Positions 6,267-6,336 of a DNA stretch of 6,336 nt are shown piece after piece (the first letter of the stretch is position 1; each line of letters opens with the position of its first letter). This stretch comes from JAWLCG01 sp041687295 (lineage in GTDB: Bacteria; Planctomycetota; Phycisphaerae; SM23-33; FEN-1343). The notes beneath the pieces were generated by a model that was given only the letters and a program-made list of their open reading frames with translations, ran no database searches and was not told the origin of the DNA. Both the position numbers and the translations under genes were made by a program. The stretch spans positions 1-6,336 of the forward strand of contig JAWLCG010000301.1 in the NCBI GenBank assembly GCA_041687295.1. The letters run 5' to 3'.

Positions 6267-6320
6267 CGCAGGGTGCGGGCGCAATATGGAGTGCGGCGGC
6301 CTTGACGCCGCTTTGGATCG
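6267..6320 (+). repeat. 54-nt dispersed repeat, copy of 3681-3734; element probably cut by the window end
   Basis: This stretch matches 3681-3734 at 51 of 54 positions, and the last 36 nt (6285-6320) are identical, from TATGGAGTGCGG to CTTTGGATCG. At the earlier locus the left arm is followed by a 20-nt loop and then the inverted right arm. Here exactly 20 nt (6317-6336) follow the arm before the window ends, so the right arm, beginning CCAAAGCGGC, would be expected from about base 6337. Confidence 0.8.
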
Positions 6321-6336
6321 CATACGACAGAGCAGC

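Overview
The window looks like a chromosomal segment from a GC-rich member of the Planctomycetota, probably Phycisphaerae-like. This is an inference from three things: a short PEGA-domain lipoprotein of the type common in that phylum, genes that stand singly with few strong Shine-Dalgarno sites, and gaps filled with small palindromic and octamer repeats. No rRNA, tRNA, CRISPR array, transposase, phage gene or riboswitch was recognised.

Layout. Bases 1-248 are non-coding and hold palindromes. A PEGA lipoprotein (249-653, minus) and a 636-residue zinc-ribbon membrane protein (902-2812, plus) diverge from a shared upstream region (654-901), which has a candidate promoter for the plus-strand gene. 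A gap with a hairpin and a tract of seven degenerate 8-bp repeats follows. The tract runs into the 5' end of a small phospholipase D-like gene (2995-3573, plus), so the start of that gene is uncertain. This gene converges on a long (alpha/alpha)6-barrel glycosidase-like gene (3829-6138, minus), the only gene here with a textbook ribosome binding site. The gap between the two stop codons holds a large nested inverted repeat (3695-3786). A near-identical 54-nt copy of its left half ends the window, upstream of the glycosidase gene, next to a second octamer tract.

The four genes do not form an operon or an obvious shared pathway. Two look like envelope proteins (the lipoprotein and the membrane protein), one a nuclease/phosphodiesterase and one a carbohydrate-active enzyme. 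I see no convincing new multi-gene system. The most unusual content is the intergenic repeat landscape and two uncommon protein architectures: a zinc ribbon joined to five membrane segments and a periplasmic domain, and a one-HKD PLD protein with a cysteine tail.
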